A stretch of DNA of 64,000 nucleotides from Lates calcarifer (Eukaryota > Chordata > Actinopteri > Centropomidae): positions 9,648,396 through 9,712,395 of the forward strand of contig NC_066848.1 of NCBI RefSeq assembly GCF_001640805.2, written 5' to 3'. Position numbers and translations under genes: made by a program. Shown one piece after another: positions 1-9,709 of this stretch (positions are counted from its first letter, which is position 1; the number at the start of each line of letters is the position of its first letter). The notes under the pieces were generated by a model. It did no database searches. It was not told the DNA's origin and saw only the letters and a list, made by a program, of their open reading frames with translations.

Positions 1-98
1 ATGCTTACATAAATATGCGCTCTCACCTATAATCATACACCTCCCCACCCACCCACCCACCCTCTCTCTAACATGGTGGTATGTCTGGGCTCTGTCAG

Positions 99-243
99 AT
101 TCAGCCCACCGGGGACTGGCTCCTTGCCCCGCTGTGACTGCCGTGATGCGGAATCCAGTGTACACTGTGCGCAGCCACCGCGTTCATACCAGCAACTGTC
201 CATCTGTCGCCTCTCAGATATGTCACCAGCACACCCACACCAG
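99..243 (+). CDS. dlg5: dlg5 coding exon 1 of 16 in window (Cys/Ser-rich linker)
   Basis: First coding segment visible for the DLG5 scaffold. It reads RFSPPGTGSLPRCDC, then a Cys/Arg/Ser-rich stretch, and ends PAHPHQ before a CAG|GTTACC donor. The last codon is complete, so it joins in frame to the next exon at 591. The acceptor is either TCAG at 97-98 (exon from 99) or the TTCAG six bases later (exon from 105); both give the same phase. This is the linker between the N-terminal coiled-coil/PDZ1-2 half and PDZ3, which is poorly conserved, so I assign it by frame, splice sites and context rather than by a domain. Earlier exons are outside the window. Confidence 0.72.
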
Positions 244-590
244 GTTACCTCCTTTTTCCCACACTAAACATTTCCTTGACCGCTGTCCTAAAACGGATGG
301 TTAAAATCAAGGGTTCTTTAATTGTCGGTTCATGTTACAAGGACTAATATATTTAAATTAGCCTGTTTCCCAAAGGCAAAATCACATAATTAAATTTGGG
401 TTAGGGTGGAAAATAATTTTGTGCTGTTGCTTTGCCCTAATATTATGGAGTTGTGATTTAACTCAGCCTATCAATTTAATTAATGACAAATATGAAATGT
501 GAAATATCTTGCATGTTTAAATAATTGTTTGAGCATTGTATGAATACTAATGAGTGTTTCCTTTTTTTTTTTTGTCTCCACAGCCCACAG
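244..590 (+). other. dlg5: dlg5 intron
   Basis: A 347-bp AT-rich intron with a T13 tract before the acceptor. Nothing else seen. Confidence 0.75.
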
Positions 591-717
591 CACCAGGGTC
601 GTCTGAGCCTGGACCTCAGCCAGCAGAAGCGAACGAACGACTTCTCTGAATCGTCGTCGTCACGCAGCAGCAGAGCCTCACACGGTACAAACTCACTGCC
701 CTCCAGCGCACGGCTCG
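591..717 (+). CDS. dlg5: dlg5 coding exon 2 in window (Ser-rich linker)
   Basis: Reads HQGRLSLDLSQQK, then a Ser-rich run, then THG-like SHGTNSLPSSARLG. RLSLDLS and NSLPSSARLG match the vertebrate DLG5 linker. The acceptor is CACAG|CACCAG. The AG seven bases earlier (exon from 584) would shift the frame after the previous exon, and the AG at 595-596 (exon from 597) would drop two residues. The donor is CTCG|GTCAGT, leaving one base of a Gly codon. This segment is likely unstructured and phosphorylatable. Confidence 0.85.
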
Positions 718-832
718 GTCAGTCTGACACGCACGCACACACGCACTCACATAAAGGTCACGGGCTTCGTGTCCCTTTCTTTGGATATTATGTCACAGCA
801 TTCATTCCTGTATCATCTCATCCTGCTGCCAG

Positions 833-922
833 GTTCTTCCAATAATGTCCAGTACCGCACAGAGAGGATCAAAATCCCTTCCACTCCTCGCTACCCCCGC
901 TCCATGCTGGGGTCAGACAGAG
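833..922 (+). CDS. dlg5: dlg5 coding exon 3 in window (linker)
   Basis: A 90-nt exon encoding GSSNNVQYRTERIKIPSTP followed by RYPRSMLGSDRG. The ERIKIPSTPRYPRS block is a strongly conserved DLG5 signature N-terminal to PDZ3. Acceptor CCAG|GTTCT; donor AGAG|GTACTG. Both ends are in phase with the neighbouring exons, completing the Gly codon opened at 717 and opening the Gly codon finished at 1609. It holds no folded domain. Confidence 0.9.
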
Positions 923-1608
923 GTACTGCTCTCACACTTGCCACATAAGTATTAAAACACTTAAAAGCCCCTTTATATATAGGTCTAGCCATATTTTTTC
1001 CCCCAACCTCCTTGCCTGGTTTAACTCTGTGAGATTCACTGAGTTGAAAGATCAATTGACTTGTAAAGTTTTGAATTGAGGTTTAACAGCACAGGCAGGA
1101 GGAAAACTGGAGCCATCTTAAATTTCATCCCCAGATGTGAAACTCTCATTTAAACACTTGAATTAGCCTGTTTTGCTCATCAGTGTAAACAGTTTGTACC
1201 TTACAGTCTCTTTAGCTTTTGGTTACCCCTGTGCAAAGTAATAATGTACTGGTCAGATTGTGCTCAGACAGTAAGATAATGTGTGATTAGAAACCACTTC
1301 CTCAGGTGGTTAGAAACACTTTTTTTCACATCAAGTGTGAAAAAAATTAAACTAAGCTTCCATTCACAGACACAGAAACCAAAAGCAACAAACTGCTGAC
1401 AAGCAGCACAAGTAACAGTATCCTCGTCAAAATTAAGTGTGTATTTGTAGTATTTGTGGGTGTAGAACCAGTGAGATGAGGTGTTTAAAAAGGCTCTACA
1501 TATCAAAAAATGGGTTGAAGTTGCAAGTGTAATGAGATTTCATGTATGATGATGTATATGCACACACCCTTATTCTGCCCCTCTCTGCTCCTCTTCCCCT
1601 GAATCCAG
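923..1608 (+). other. dlg5: dlg5 intron
   Basis: A 686-bp intron, GTACTG...CCAG. No repeat or motif stood out. Confidence 0.85.
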
Positions 1609-1777
1609 GCTCCCTCTCACACTCCGAGTGTAGCAGTCCCAGTCTCATCACACCTCCGCAATCGCCACTCAACTTGGAGACTTCCTCGTTCGCCAGCAGC
1701 CAATCACAAGGCTCCATCTCCACTTTACCTCGGATCTCGGTCAGCCCTGTGCCTATAGGGGAGCGCAGAAAAGACAG
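1609..1777 (+). CDS. dlg5: dlg5 coding exon 4 in window (Ser/Pro linker before PDZ3)
   Basis: Encodes SLSHSECSSPSLITPPQSPLN, ending STLPRISVSPVPIGERRKDR. SHSEC, TPPQSPLN and GERRKDR are DLG5 hallmarks immediately N-terminal to PDZ3. Many SP/TP dipeptides suggest a proline-directed phosphorylation region (inference). Acceptor TCCAG|GCTCC; donor GACAG|GTACGA. The final AG joins a G in the next exon to make Arg. Confidence 0.93.
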
Positions 1778-3550
1778 GTACGACGGAAACACGTGTTCAC
1801 AGATGAAGATTTTTTCAAAGCAATATACCAGAAATTAACCGTCTACGAGCAGCTGAATGGCATGTCTGCAAATTGCAAATTGGCTTGTTGATCTGGCATT
1901 TCAAATATTTACATTGGGCCGTGAAGATGGTTGCCTAACGTGCATTGAGAATAATAATCAGATGGTTGTTACTAGTGTTTAGCTGATCAGTGTAGCCCTC
2001 TTTATGTGATACTGAGAAAATGGCTCCACAGATGGTATAGATGTTGGGTAAATGATGGAGAGTATGATTATGAGGATCACTTCAGAAGCAAGTACGGTAT
2101 GGTCTGTGCCTGCCCTCAGGGATCCTCCCAGGCTATTTCAACAGGCGTTGCCAGGCAACAGGTCTATCCTGGTCAGAGCTCTGCAATCTCTCATTGAAAT
2201 TCAGGTTGAAATCCTATTAAAACTTGTTTAATAATTTTCTGGAATCTTCTGTTCGTTGCCAAAAAGAAGCCGTGATCTACCGTGTGTGTGTGTCGGAATT
2301 TTTATTTTATTCTCTCCTTCAACATTTCTGTCCCATTTTTGTATGGACAAACACCACTCAGTCTTTTACACCGTTACTGTCTCTGTATGATATCTGTCCT
2401 CCACTCTCCTCTTTATCTTCCTCCCGCCTTTCTGTAACCTTCCGCTTTCAGATCTCTTTACCGTAACCGATCTTTTCTAAGGATTCCTCTGGCTGCAAGG
2501 CCGAGGTTCTCCTCTCTCAGGAGCCTCAGGTTCGTTCTCCCTCGCTACAAGTGCTACAAACCAAGGGAATGCCCCCCCCCCAAGTTCACGTTGTTCACAT
2601 GCTTCAATGCTTCAGTGCAGTTGGGTATATAAAATGGAGGAGCAGAATAATCTTCTGCAGCTTACATGCACCTATATGGAATGCAAAAAGAGATTTTTTT
2701 TTTCCCCACTGCAAGAGAGAGGTTTAATTTCCAGATTGCTAGTTCTCTGCATGCTTCAGTATATGATTTGTGCCCCAGGAAACAAAAAAAAAAAAACCCT
2801 GATTAGTTACACTCTGTGAACTTCAAAGGTTCAGTGTTGTGTGTATATGTGTGCACTTGTCTCCCTCCATGTCGGAAAACCCACTTGAATCTCAGATATT
2901 GCATGCAGCGTCCATTGCCCCTGTGATGACGACATGGTCAATATGCATGTGTGTATTTTGGCCTTAAGCCAAGTCACCCTCCAGTCTGCAGTATGTATGT
3001 TATGCAACGGTATTATTATTCAGCCTCAAGCTTCTGGGTCATGGTCCTGTTTGTACACCACCACTCTGTTTACTCCTGTCTCTGGCTGCTAATCCATTCC
3101 CCTTATCTGCCTTCATGGTATTGTATACCATGTCCGAAACCAACTTGTTATGAAGACACACAAAGTTCATGCAAATCTCCTTCATGTGAAGGGATTTCAC
3201 CTGCCTGTGCTTTCATGACCTTGCACACAGTGTCTCTGTACTCTAAGCCTGTCTGGTTTCTTCTGTAAGCTAGGCAGAAAGTGGCGCTCTGGAGAGATGA
3301 TCGATATAAGGGTGGGGTTAACTCAGGTTCAAACATTCCTCAAACCTCAATGCTTACAATTTGAACCAGATGTGATTTTTGTACAACTACAGCAAAAGCC
3401 TGGGTAACAAGTAACTCTCCAGAGCTGTAAATAAATTGGTCAGCCTCAGCTATGAGAACGTTACCTCACCGCTTACCCTCTTGGTTTACTCTTGTGTGGT
3501 ATTCTGTAACCACTTTTCTTGGACGCTGTTTTCCCCTCTTTTCCCACCAG
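1778..3550 (+). other. dlg5: dlg5 intron before PDZ3
   Basis: A 1.77-kb intron. Contains short homopolymer runs (C10 near 2572-2581, A12 near 2785-2796) and pyrimidine-rich segments. No coding exon is supportable inside. Confidence 0.85.
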
Positions 3551-3713
3551 GCCGTACTTGGAGGAACCTCGCAATGTCATTGTGCACAAAGGTGCGGAGC
3601 CTCTCGGCATCTCCATCGTCAGCGGGGAGAACGGAGGGATCTTTGTCTCTAAAGTTACTGGAGGTAGCATCGCTCACCAGGCAGGATTGGAGTATGGAGA
3701 CCAATTACTGGAG
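3551..3713 (+). CDS. dlg5: dlg5 coding exon 5 in window (PDZ3, first part)
   Basis: Encodes the first two-thirds of PDZ3. It starts PYLEEPRNVIVHKG, followed by the carboxylate-binding loop PLGISIVSG, GGIFVSKV, GSIAHQAG and LEYGDQLLE. The PLGIS (PLGI) loop and the Gly-Asp-Gln-Leu-Leu-Glu turn are standard for a peptide-binding class-type PDZ fold. Acceptor ACCAG|GCCGT; donor GGAG|GTATGA. It ends on a complete codon. In the family, DLG5 PDZ domains bind junctional and signalling partners at the cell cortex. Confidence 0.96.
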
Positions 3714-4805
3714 GTATGAACAATCTACTGTATGTGAAATGTTATCACTTCAAGCAGCATAAATATGCATCACATTGTCAGATGCCTATATTCTGTATGG
3801 CCTCATTTCCTGGAATACCGTATTCATTAGCACTGTCACAGTTCCCAAGTTTTTAATACTTACTGAAATAAATTCACTGAAATGGTGTTTTCTCTGCATA
3901 TAAAATGGATCCGCAAGCTGAAATTCTGTTGCAATGTCACATCAAGTGGGCGTATACTGTACTTAAGAATGGTACACAGTTTGAGTAGTTAAACGAAAAG
4001 GCCTGGGGAGGAGTGTTTTTGAAAGAAGTGAATTTATCATACCAAAACTTCGCAGAGACTTAATTGTTTGTTACCCATTTTTAATGTGCTTCACTATCAC
4101 ATAAGGTAGTGCACCCTTTAGCAGTGCTAAAGTCTGTCACTCCATCTTACATAACCTAGATCTAAGTGGCCTGCTCCAGAACAATGTGAGCTTTCCACAT
4201 TTTTACAGTGATATTAGAACATTAGGAGTGTAAAATCCTTACAAATGAATTTCCGAATATATGCATTTTTAAGTAAGACATTAATGGAAATATCATTAAG
4301 ACTATTTTTCCCCCCTCCTTAATAGTTAAAGCTCAAAGAGATGAAGGCAGATGTTCACCTCAGTGAACACCTACTGTGGGCGTGATCTGTAACTGTTCAA
4401 TATAAACATGATATGAATGAGGTGCATGCATCTTGAAGATAAAACAAAAACAAAAAATATAAATATGCATCAGTGACTTTACATAATCACAACTAAGCAT
4501 GCGTTCCTTCAGCACTTCTGAATTGCAAATAGAACTACAGATATTGCAATGCAAATAATAGCTGTCTGGTCTCTTTACGGAGCATAATGTATGCACTGTT
4601 ATTTTTCTAAGGCTAGGAAAATGGGTGTAAAGTTAATCCCCTGTCAACTCTCATGAGTATCTTCTCCACCAAGTACTACTTAATGACTTAAAACACTTAA
4701 TAGACTGGGTGCATACTGTTTTCCTATCTCTCTGTTCTTTTTTTTCTTTTAATAGCCCCATCTCTCCTAAAACTCTCCCTAATCACACTTCTCTGCCTTT
4801 ATCAG
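3714..4805 (+). other. dlg5: dlg5 intron splitting PDZ3
   Basis: A 1.09-kb AT-rich intron. Nothing beyond ordinary intron sequence seen. Confidence 0.85.
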
Positions 4806-4939
4806 TATAATGGTATCAACTTGCGGAACGCTACGGAGCAGCAAGCCCGCCTCATCATCGGCCAGCAGTGTGACACCATCACCATTATGGCCCAGTACAA
4901 CCCACACATGTACCAGCTGGGCAACCACTCACGCTCCAG
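4806..4939 (+). CDS. dlg5: dlg5 coding exon 6 in window (PDZ3, end)
   Basis: Completes PDZ3: YNGINLRNATEQQARL, then IIGQQCDTITIMAQYNP, the last helix and strand of the fold, then HMYQLGNHSRS as linker. Nearly identical in pattern to mammalian DLG5. Acceptor ATCAG|TATAA; donor CCAG|GTAACA, splitting a Ser codon (AG|C). Confidence 0.96.
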
Positions 4940-5082
4940 GTAACACAATGTAGTATGTAGATGTTCAGTGTAGGGGTTGGTTTAGCTTCTGCGTCCCAGG
5001 TGCACCGCTTGACTGAATCAGTTCCAGAAAATGTTTCAAGAGTGACATGGATATTTATATTGTTTCATATGGCCAGGTAGAG

Positions 5083-5113
<31 letters not shown>

Positions 5114-5934
5114 GCATTAAGGCCAGATGATGCGTTTTCATTGCATTTCCATTTTTCTAGCTGAATGAACATAAATGAAGCTCTGAGACAGGAGTTGTTC
5201 TCTCAGGTGAAAAGTGTAAAGAAGTAATTAACTGTCTGGCTGGTCATTTTTAAGTATTCTCAATATGCATGGCAGAATCCGACTGATACTGAAATGTCGA
5301 AGTTAAGAAATGTTATCTCATATTGGTTGATATCAGATTTTTTTTAATCAAAATGCATAATAAAATATTATTTATAAGAATGCCTTATGGTGCTCTTTTT
5401 TAAATTTTGTATATTGTCAGCATTTCCAGTCTACAGTTTCTTGTGACTTGTCAGCTACCAATTTCTAATTGTGAGAATGCACACACAGCAAAGTGTAGAT
5501 CAGTGTTAAATGCAATTAAAAAAACATGTTTAAATTTTGATTGACTTACTGCCCACCAACAGCCAACACTGTGCTCAATAAATGTTGCTCTTAATCAAGA
5601 TTTTGACATTATTTTGGTGCTTGGACAGAGACTGACTGACAGTAAGTCTATTAAAGCATAGAACAAGGGAGCAAATAAGAAAATTAAGACTTTTAGGTTA
5701 GATTACTACTAAGAATGATAAGAGTGAGATAAAAGAGAACAACAGCAGCTCCTTTGTACTTCTATTTCTAATCAAACCCTCCTCTGTAACAGGCAGCTTC
5801 TTGCTTTATTTTCCAGTTTATCTATTAGTGGAAAAAGTATGACTAATCTGACTGTGAAGTACATTAAACCTAAGGTCTTTTGATGGAGCAAAACTCTCCC
5901 ATGTTTGACTTTTTTTTTTTTTTAACCTGTGCAG
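4940..5934 (+). other. dlg5: dlg5 intron
   Basis: A 995-bp intron with a long T28 homopolymer at 5085-5112. The remainder is AT-rich and unremarkable. Confidence 0.85.
5085..5112. repeat. poly-T tract (28 nt)
   Basis: Uninterrupted T run in a dlg5 intron. It could be the reversed tail of a retroposon, but no body is visible. Confidence 0.95.
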
Positions 5935-6099
5935 CTCCCGTCTGGAGCCGGTCAGCACTCAGTCGACTCCCCAAGGAAGCGGGGCCGCCACCCCCGACAA
6001 TCACTCCGCCATCGACACACTCAGCGAGCAGGACGAGGGCACGCTCACTCCCTCCTCCAAGCAGACCACACCCACTACCAGCCCCCACAATTTCATCAG
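5935..6099 (+). CDS. dlg5: dlg5 coding exon 7 in window (PDZ3-PDZ4 linker)
   Basis: Low-complexity Ser/Thr/Pro linker: SRLEPVSTQSTPQ, then GAATPDNHSAIDTLSEQ, DEGTLTPSSKQ and TTSPHNFI. It lies between PDZ3 and PDZ4. TPDNHSAID and EQDEG align with the human linker (TPEHPSVID, EQDEG). Acceptor GTGCAG|CTCCC after a pyrimidine-rich tract; donor ATCAG|GTAAAC. In phase at both ends. Confidence 0.92.
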
Positions 6100-6235
6100 G
6101 TAAACACATACACACACACCAACATTAATAAAGTAATAAAAGATCTTCTCCCTAATAATAACCGCATGAATGGTTGCACCATGCCACACCATTACACATC
6201 AGTGTATTACTGACTGACCACTTGTTGTCTCCCAG

Positions 6236-6419
6236 AATGCCTTCTGAGGGCAACAGGAAGGCGGCTGACCCACGGCTTGTGACGGTGCGCAGGCCTGGGG
6301 TGGAGGTCGGGGTCACACTCTGCGGAGGGAACCTAAGGGGGGTCTACATAGAGAGCCTGGATGAGGACAGTCCTGCCAGAGGCCCTGATGGGCTGCTTCC
6401 TGGGGACCTCATCCTAGAG
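6236..6419 (+). CDS. dlg5: dlg5 coding exon 8 in window (PDZ4, first part)
   Basis: Opens PDZ4: PRLVTVRRPGVEVGV, then TLCGGNLRGVYI, ESLDEDSPARGPDG and LLPGDLILE. In DLG5 PDZ4 the carboxylate loop is the atypical VEVGVTLCGG rather than GLGF, as seen in mammals (LELGVHLCGG). Acceptor CCCAG|AATGC; donor AGAG|GTATGG. It ends on a complete Glu codon at the same fold position as the PDZ3 exon boundary, consistent with exon-level duplication of ancestral PDZ units. Confidence 0.95.
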
Positions 6420-7287
6420 GTATGGACTCATGTATTTCTGCTCTTACTCAAATACACATGCATAGACACACAAGCTGTGGTCCAGGAATTTCATAATGCG
6501 TGTATGAAGACTTGGAAAAAGGCTTCAGCAACTGACCGATATACTACGCAAACAATGATGATTTATGTAGGTTTTTGTTTGGCATATTTACAAATCTTGA
6601 GTACGTGAAGTATTTTATTCAGGTGGATGGGTATCTGGAAAGCTAGATTTTAAGTGGGAGTTTTAGTCAGTTTCACATGATGCTGTTAGACAGTAAAGAG
6701 ATGTAGGTGTAATATCAGTTCTTTGAAGTGATCTCAAAGCTGAACTCTTATAAGATGTTTGCAGTCTCCTGACTCTTTAAAAAGCTTTGCGTGCTGTTGT
6801 TACTTCAGACTCGAGCACTGCCAGAAGGCACTGGCATTTCTTTTTTTTCCTGCCTGTCATTGTTTTCCATTGATCTCCTCCTCATCCGCATTCTCTCTCA
6901 CTCCACGTCGGTGATCTATCCAGAGCGCCGCAAACTCATAATAGACAATTCCTGTCATGCTCCCACTTAGCTCTCCGCCACAAAGGGCCTGCTATCTGAA
7001 TTGCCACACAGCTTTGTCATCAGGCTGCACAGCATCAGTCTGTCCTTCAATCTCCCATCCTGTTTGTTTTCTTCCCCCATACGTGGCACAAATCAATACT
7101 GCGACACTTTAATACGGCTGAAAGCTTGGAGGAAATGTAGCTGATTACTAGTGGACCTCTCACAGGCGCTACAAATGATTTCACAGATGAGTGTAAACAA
7201 TCGCCAAATCTCTCTGCTCCTCACCTTGAGTTTGTCTTATTTTTCGTGATGTGAACTTCACTTGCCCCGTGTTTCCTCGGCTTTCAG
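6420..7287 (+). other. dlg5: dlg5 intron splitting PDZ4
   Basis: An 868-bp intron, GTATGG...TTCAG. Nothing notable. Confidence 0.85.
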
Positions 7288-7436
7288 TATAACTCGGTGA
7301 ATATGAAGAATAAGACAGCGGAGGAGGTGTACGTCGAGATGCTGAAGCCTGCAGAGGTGGTCACGTTCAAGGTGCAGCATCGGCCGGATGATTTCAGCAT
7401 GCTCAAAGACGTTCCAGGAGATGGCTTTTATATTAG
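7288..7436 (+). CDS. dlg5: dlg5 coding exon 9 in window (PDZ4 end, start of SH3)
   Basis: YNSVNMKNKTAEEVYVEM, LKPAEVVTFKVQHRPDDF, then PGDGFYIR. It finishes PDZ4 and enters the SH3 domain. Acceptor TTTCAG|TATAA; donor TTAG|GTGCGT, splitting the Arg codon of YIRALYD. MKNKTAEEVYVEMLKP closely matches mammalian DLG5. Confidence 0.95.
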
Positions 7437-8149
7437 GTGCGTGTATACTGTATGTACACACATTAAAACATGCACAAAGTTCACTGGTGGGCCTTTTATG
7501 TGTTACAGCTCTACAAAAAGGAACACACTAATTTTCCCTAAGCAGCCTCATCTCTGTCCATGCTGCTATATATAGAACCACCACTGGAGCGCCCCTTGGA
7601 CAAGTTGGAATCTTTCTCATCTAACCAATTATGTCCCAGATCCACTGTGTGACTGCAGTGATGCTACAAATTTAGGTTATCTAATCTCTCCACTCACTAT
7701 ACGCCAGACCCTGCATCCATTTTAGCGCTCGTCATTTTCCAGGTCATTAGAAATACATTGTATATGAATGGAAAATGAAGCACTAAAATAGTCACGTTTT
7801 ATTGTCAGAAGTCTGTCCGGGCGTGTTGCCGCAGCTGCCGCAGTCACTTGTCATATAGGCAAGTGGGCTTGTGATGTCATCTGCAGTAAATACACTCAGC
7901 CTGCCGGGCTGTCACAGATAGGCTGCTCGAGAATGACTTACGAGGCTCCAACAGGAGGCAAGCAAGGCCTATTCTATCGATAAACTCCCTCTACACTTCC
8001 TTTCTTACTCTCCTTCTATCTGTGATTCTTTATCTTGTTCTCTTCGCACCTCTCTTGTCTGATACCTCACCTCCTCTCCCACTTTATCAACTCTACCCCC
8101 CCGGCTCCTCTTAACTCCCCATCTATCTTTGTCTCTCCCTCCCCACCAG
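7437..8149 (+). other. dlg5: dlg5 intron carrying an inverted repeat
   Basis: A 713-bp intron. It contains the imperfect hairpin at 7719-7789 and a long pyrimidine-rich tract (about 7985-8148) ahead of the SH3 exon. Confidence 0.85.
7719..7789. repeat. imperfect inverted repeat (hairpin) in dlg5 intron
   Basis: Left arm 7719-7747 and right arm 7764-7789 are complementary over about 26 positions with small bulges: ATTTTAG / CTAAAAT at the tips, then GCT / AGC, TCATTTTCCA / TGGAAAATGA and TCAT / ATGA. The loop is 16 nt. It could be a small MITE remnant, a cruciform-forming site or a miRNA-like hairpin; the sequence does not decide. Confidence 0.8.
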
Positions 8150-8320
8150 AGCACTTTACGACCGGGTAGGGGAGGCCGAGGGGGACCTCAGTTTTAAGAA
8201 GGATGACATCCTGTACGTGGATGAGTCTTTACCAAAGGGCAGCTTCGGGACCTGGATGGCCTGGCAGCTAGATGAGAACGCACAGCAGATCCAGAGGGGG
8301 CAGATCCCCAGCAAGTACAT
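8150..8320 (+). CDS. dlg5: dlg5 coding exon 10 in window (SH3 core)
   Basis: Encodes the SH3 core: ALYDRVGEAEGDLSF, KKDDILYVDESLPKG, FGTWMAWQLDENAQQI, QRGQIPSKYM. ALYD opens the fold and RGQIPSKY is the final strand, as in MAGUK SH3 domains, which pair in cis with the GK domain rather than bind classic PxxP ligands (family knowledge). The donor is ACAT|GTGGGT, chosen because only this site makes Met with the next exon and stays in frame (human has KYVMDQEF). Confidence 0.95.
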
Positions 8321-8706
8321 GTGGGTGGAGAATGCAGCGCACGCTTACACACATACATTTCTGAGCCGGTGGACAGTTTGTAACAGCTGTGACAACAATC
8401 TGCGCCACACTGCTACAATGTGGGAATCATATCTAATGTCACCACTCTTCCATATGTTTTGGACTGTCCTTTTGTTAAAAGAACAGTTCAGTTTGTTACT
8501 GAACTCCTACAGTGGAGTCTTTAATACAGATTAATTGTCTCTTAACACAATCCACATGTGAAAATGTTACAATTTTCTTTACAATCTTCTCAGGCTTAAA
8601 TGTCCCTAAAACAGACAACACAAGTCCTAGTAAAGCACTCACAGCCTTTTCCTGTGTGGATCCTCTTTCATTTAAATCTGTTTTTTCTTGTGAATGTGTG
8701 GTGCAG
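8321..8706 (+). other. dlg5: dlg5 intron
   Basis: A 386-bp intron, GTGGGT...GTGCAG. Open reading frames spanning its 3' end are readthrough into the next exon. Confidence 0.85.
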
Positions 8707-8897
8707 GATGGACCAAGAGTTTTACCGCAGACACAGTGTGACAGAAATGAAGGAAGACTCCAGTAAGACTCTATCTGCAGCGGCCCGCAGATCCTTCTTC
8801 AGGAGGAAACAGAAACACAAACGCAGCAGCTCCAAAGACAGCAAAGAGATGGTGGCTCTGGACGCCATCAGCACAGACTCCATCCCCTTCCTGGATG
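8707..8897 (+). CDS. dlg5: dlg5 coding exon 11 in window (SH3-GK hook, basic)
   Basis: MDQEFYRRHSVTEMKED, TLSAAARRSFFRRKQKH, KRSSSKDSKEM, ALDAISTDSIPFLD. This is the hook linking SH3 to the GK-like domain. RRSFFRRK and HKRSSSKD form a strongly basic, Ser-rich patch conserved in DLG5, a plausible site for phospho-control or membrane/protein contact (inference). Acceptor GTGCAG|GATGG; donor GATG|GTAAGA. Confidence 0.95.
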
Positions 8898-8991
8898 GTA
8901 AGAAGAAAAAGTTTTGGAATAAAAACTAAAACAAAATCAAAAATCTTTGCTGAAAAGGATATTTGATTGGCCTGTGTGTTCTTTGCGTCAG

Positions 8992-9135
8992 ACTGCGTGA
9001 GCTTGGCGTACCAGCGGGTCCAGAAGGTGGAATGCACCTCTCCCAGACCGGTGCTCATCCTTGGGCCGCTCACTGACCCCGTCAAGGAGATGCTGGTTAA
9101 AGAGTCTCCTGGGAAGTTCTGCAGATGCGTACTGG
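8992..9135 (+). CDS. dlg5: dlg5 coding exon 12 in window (GK-like domain start)
   Basis: CVSLAYQRVQKVECT, RPVLILGPLTDPVKEML, VKESPGKFCRC. This starts the guanylate-kinase-like domain. A true guanylate kinase has a Gly-rich GxxGxGK[ST] P-loop after the first strand. Here the equivalent is LGPLTDPVKEML, with no GK[ST], so ATP binding and catalysis are not expected, as usual for MAGUK GK domains that work as phosphopeptide/protein binders. Acceptor GTCAG|ACTGC; donor CTGG|GTGAGT. Confidence 0.95.
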
Positions 9136-9251
9136 GTGAGTTCACCTCATCCAGATTCTTGTCTGTCCTACAAATCAGGGCATCTGCATTCTTACACCTC
9201 TGGGGGAATATCTGTGCTTTGTCCTGGAGGTAATTTTCTTTCCTCCTTCAG

Positions 9252-9379
9252 AGGTGATGAAGGCATCCCAGCAAGCCATCGAGCGGGGCGTCAAAGACTG
9301 CCTCTTCATCGACTACAAGCGCAGGAGTGGCCATTTTGATGTGACCACTGTTGCTTCTATAAAAGAAATAACAGATAAG
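9252..9379 (+). CDS. dlg5: dlg5 coding exon 13 in window (GK-like domain)
   Basis: VMKASQQAIERGVKDCLF, IDYKRRSGHFDVTTVAS, IKEITDK. YKRRSGHFDVTTV is the GMP-binding-region equivalent of the GK fold, almost unchanged from mammals. Acceptor TTCAG|AGGTG; donor ATAAG|GTATGA. It ends on a complete codon. Confidence 0.95.
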
Positions 9380-9599
9380 GTATGAGTCATTCTTTTCTTT
9401 CTCATCAGATTTTAGCAGGAATGATAAAGTGGCTTCTGTTTGTCTTTAATCTCTGCCTTTGCTCAAGATAAGCTATCACTATTGCAGCGCTGTAAGCTTA
9501 GATATCGATGAATGAAAAGCAAGATTCCTGCCCGTATCAGGAAATGTTAATTGTCGTCAAGCCTTATGAAACGTTCTGTTTTCTTTTTTTTGGATGCAG

Positions 9600-9709
9600 G
9601 GTTGTCACTGTTTGCTCGACATTGCCCCGCACGCCATTGAAAGGCTCCACAGCGTTCACATTTATCCTATTGTCGTCTTTGTCCGCTACAAAAATGCCAA
9701 ACAGATCAA
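9600..9709 (+). CDS. dlg5: dlg5 coding exon 14 in window (GK-like domain)
   Basis: GCHCLLDIAPHAIERL, HSVHIYPIVVFVRYKNAK, QIK. CLLDIAP corresponds to the conserved C-L-L-D strand of GK domains, and IYPIVVFVRYKN to the strand before the LID region. The first residues GC replace the NR seen in human, a small lineage difference. Acceptor ATGCAG|GGTTG; donor TCAA|GTAAGT. Confidence 0.95.
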
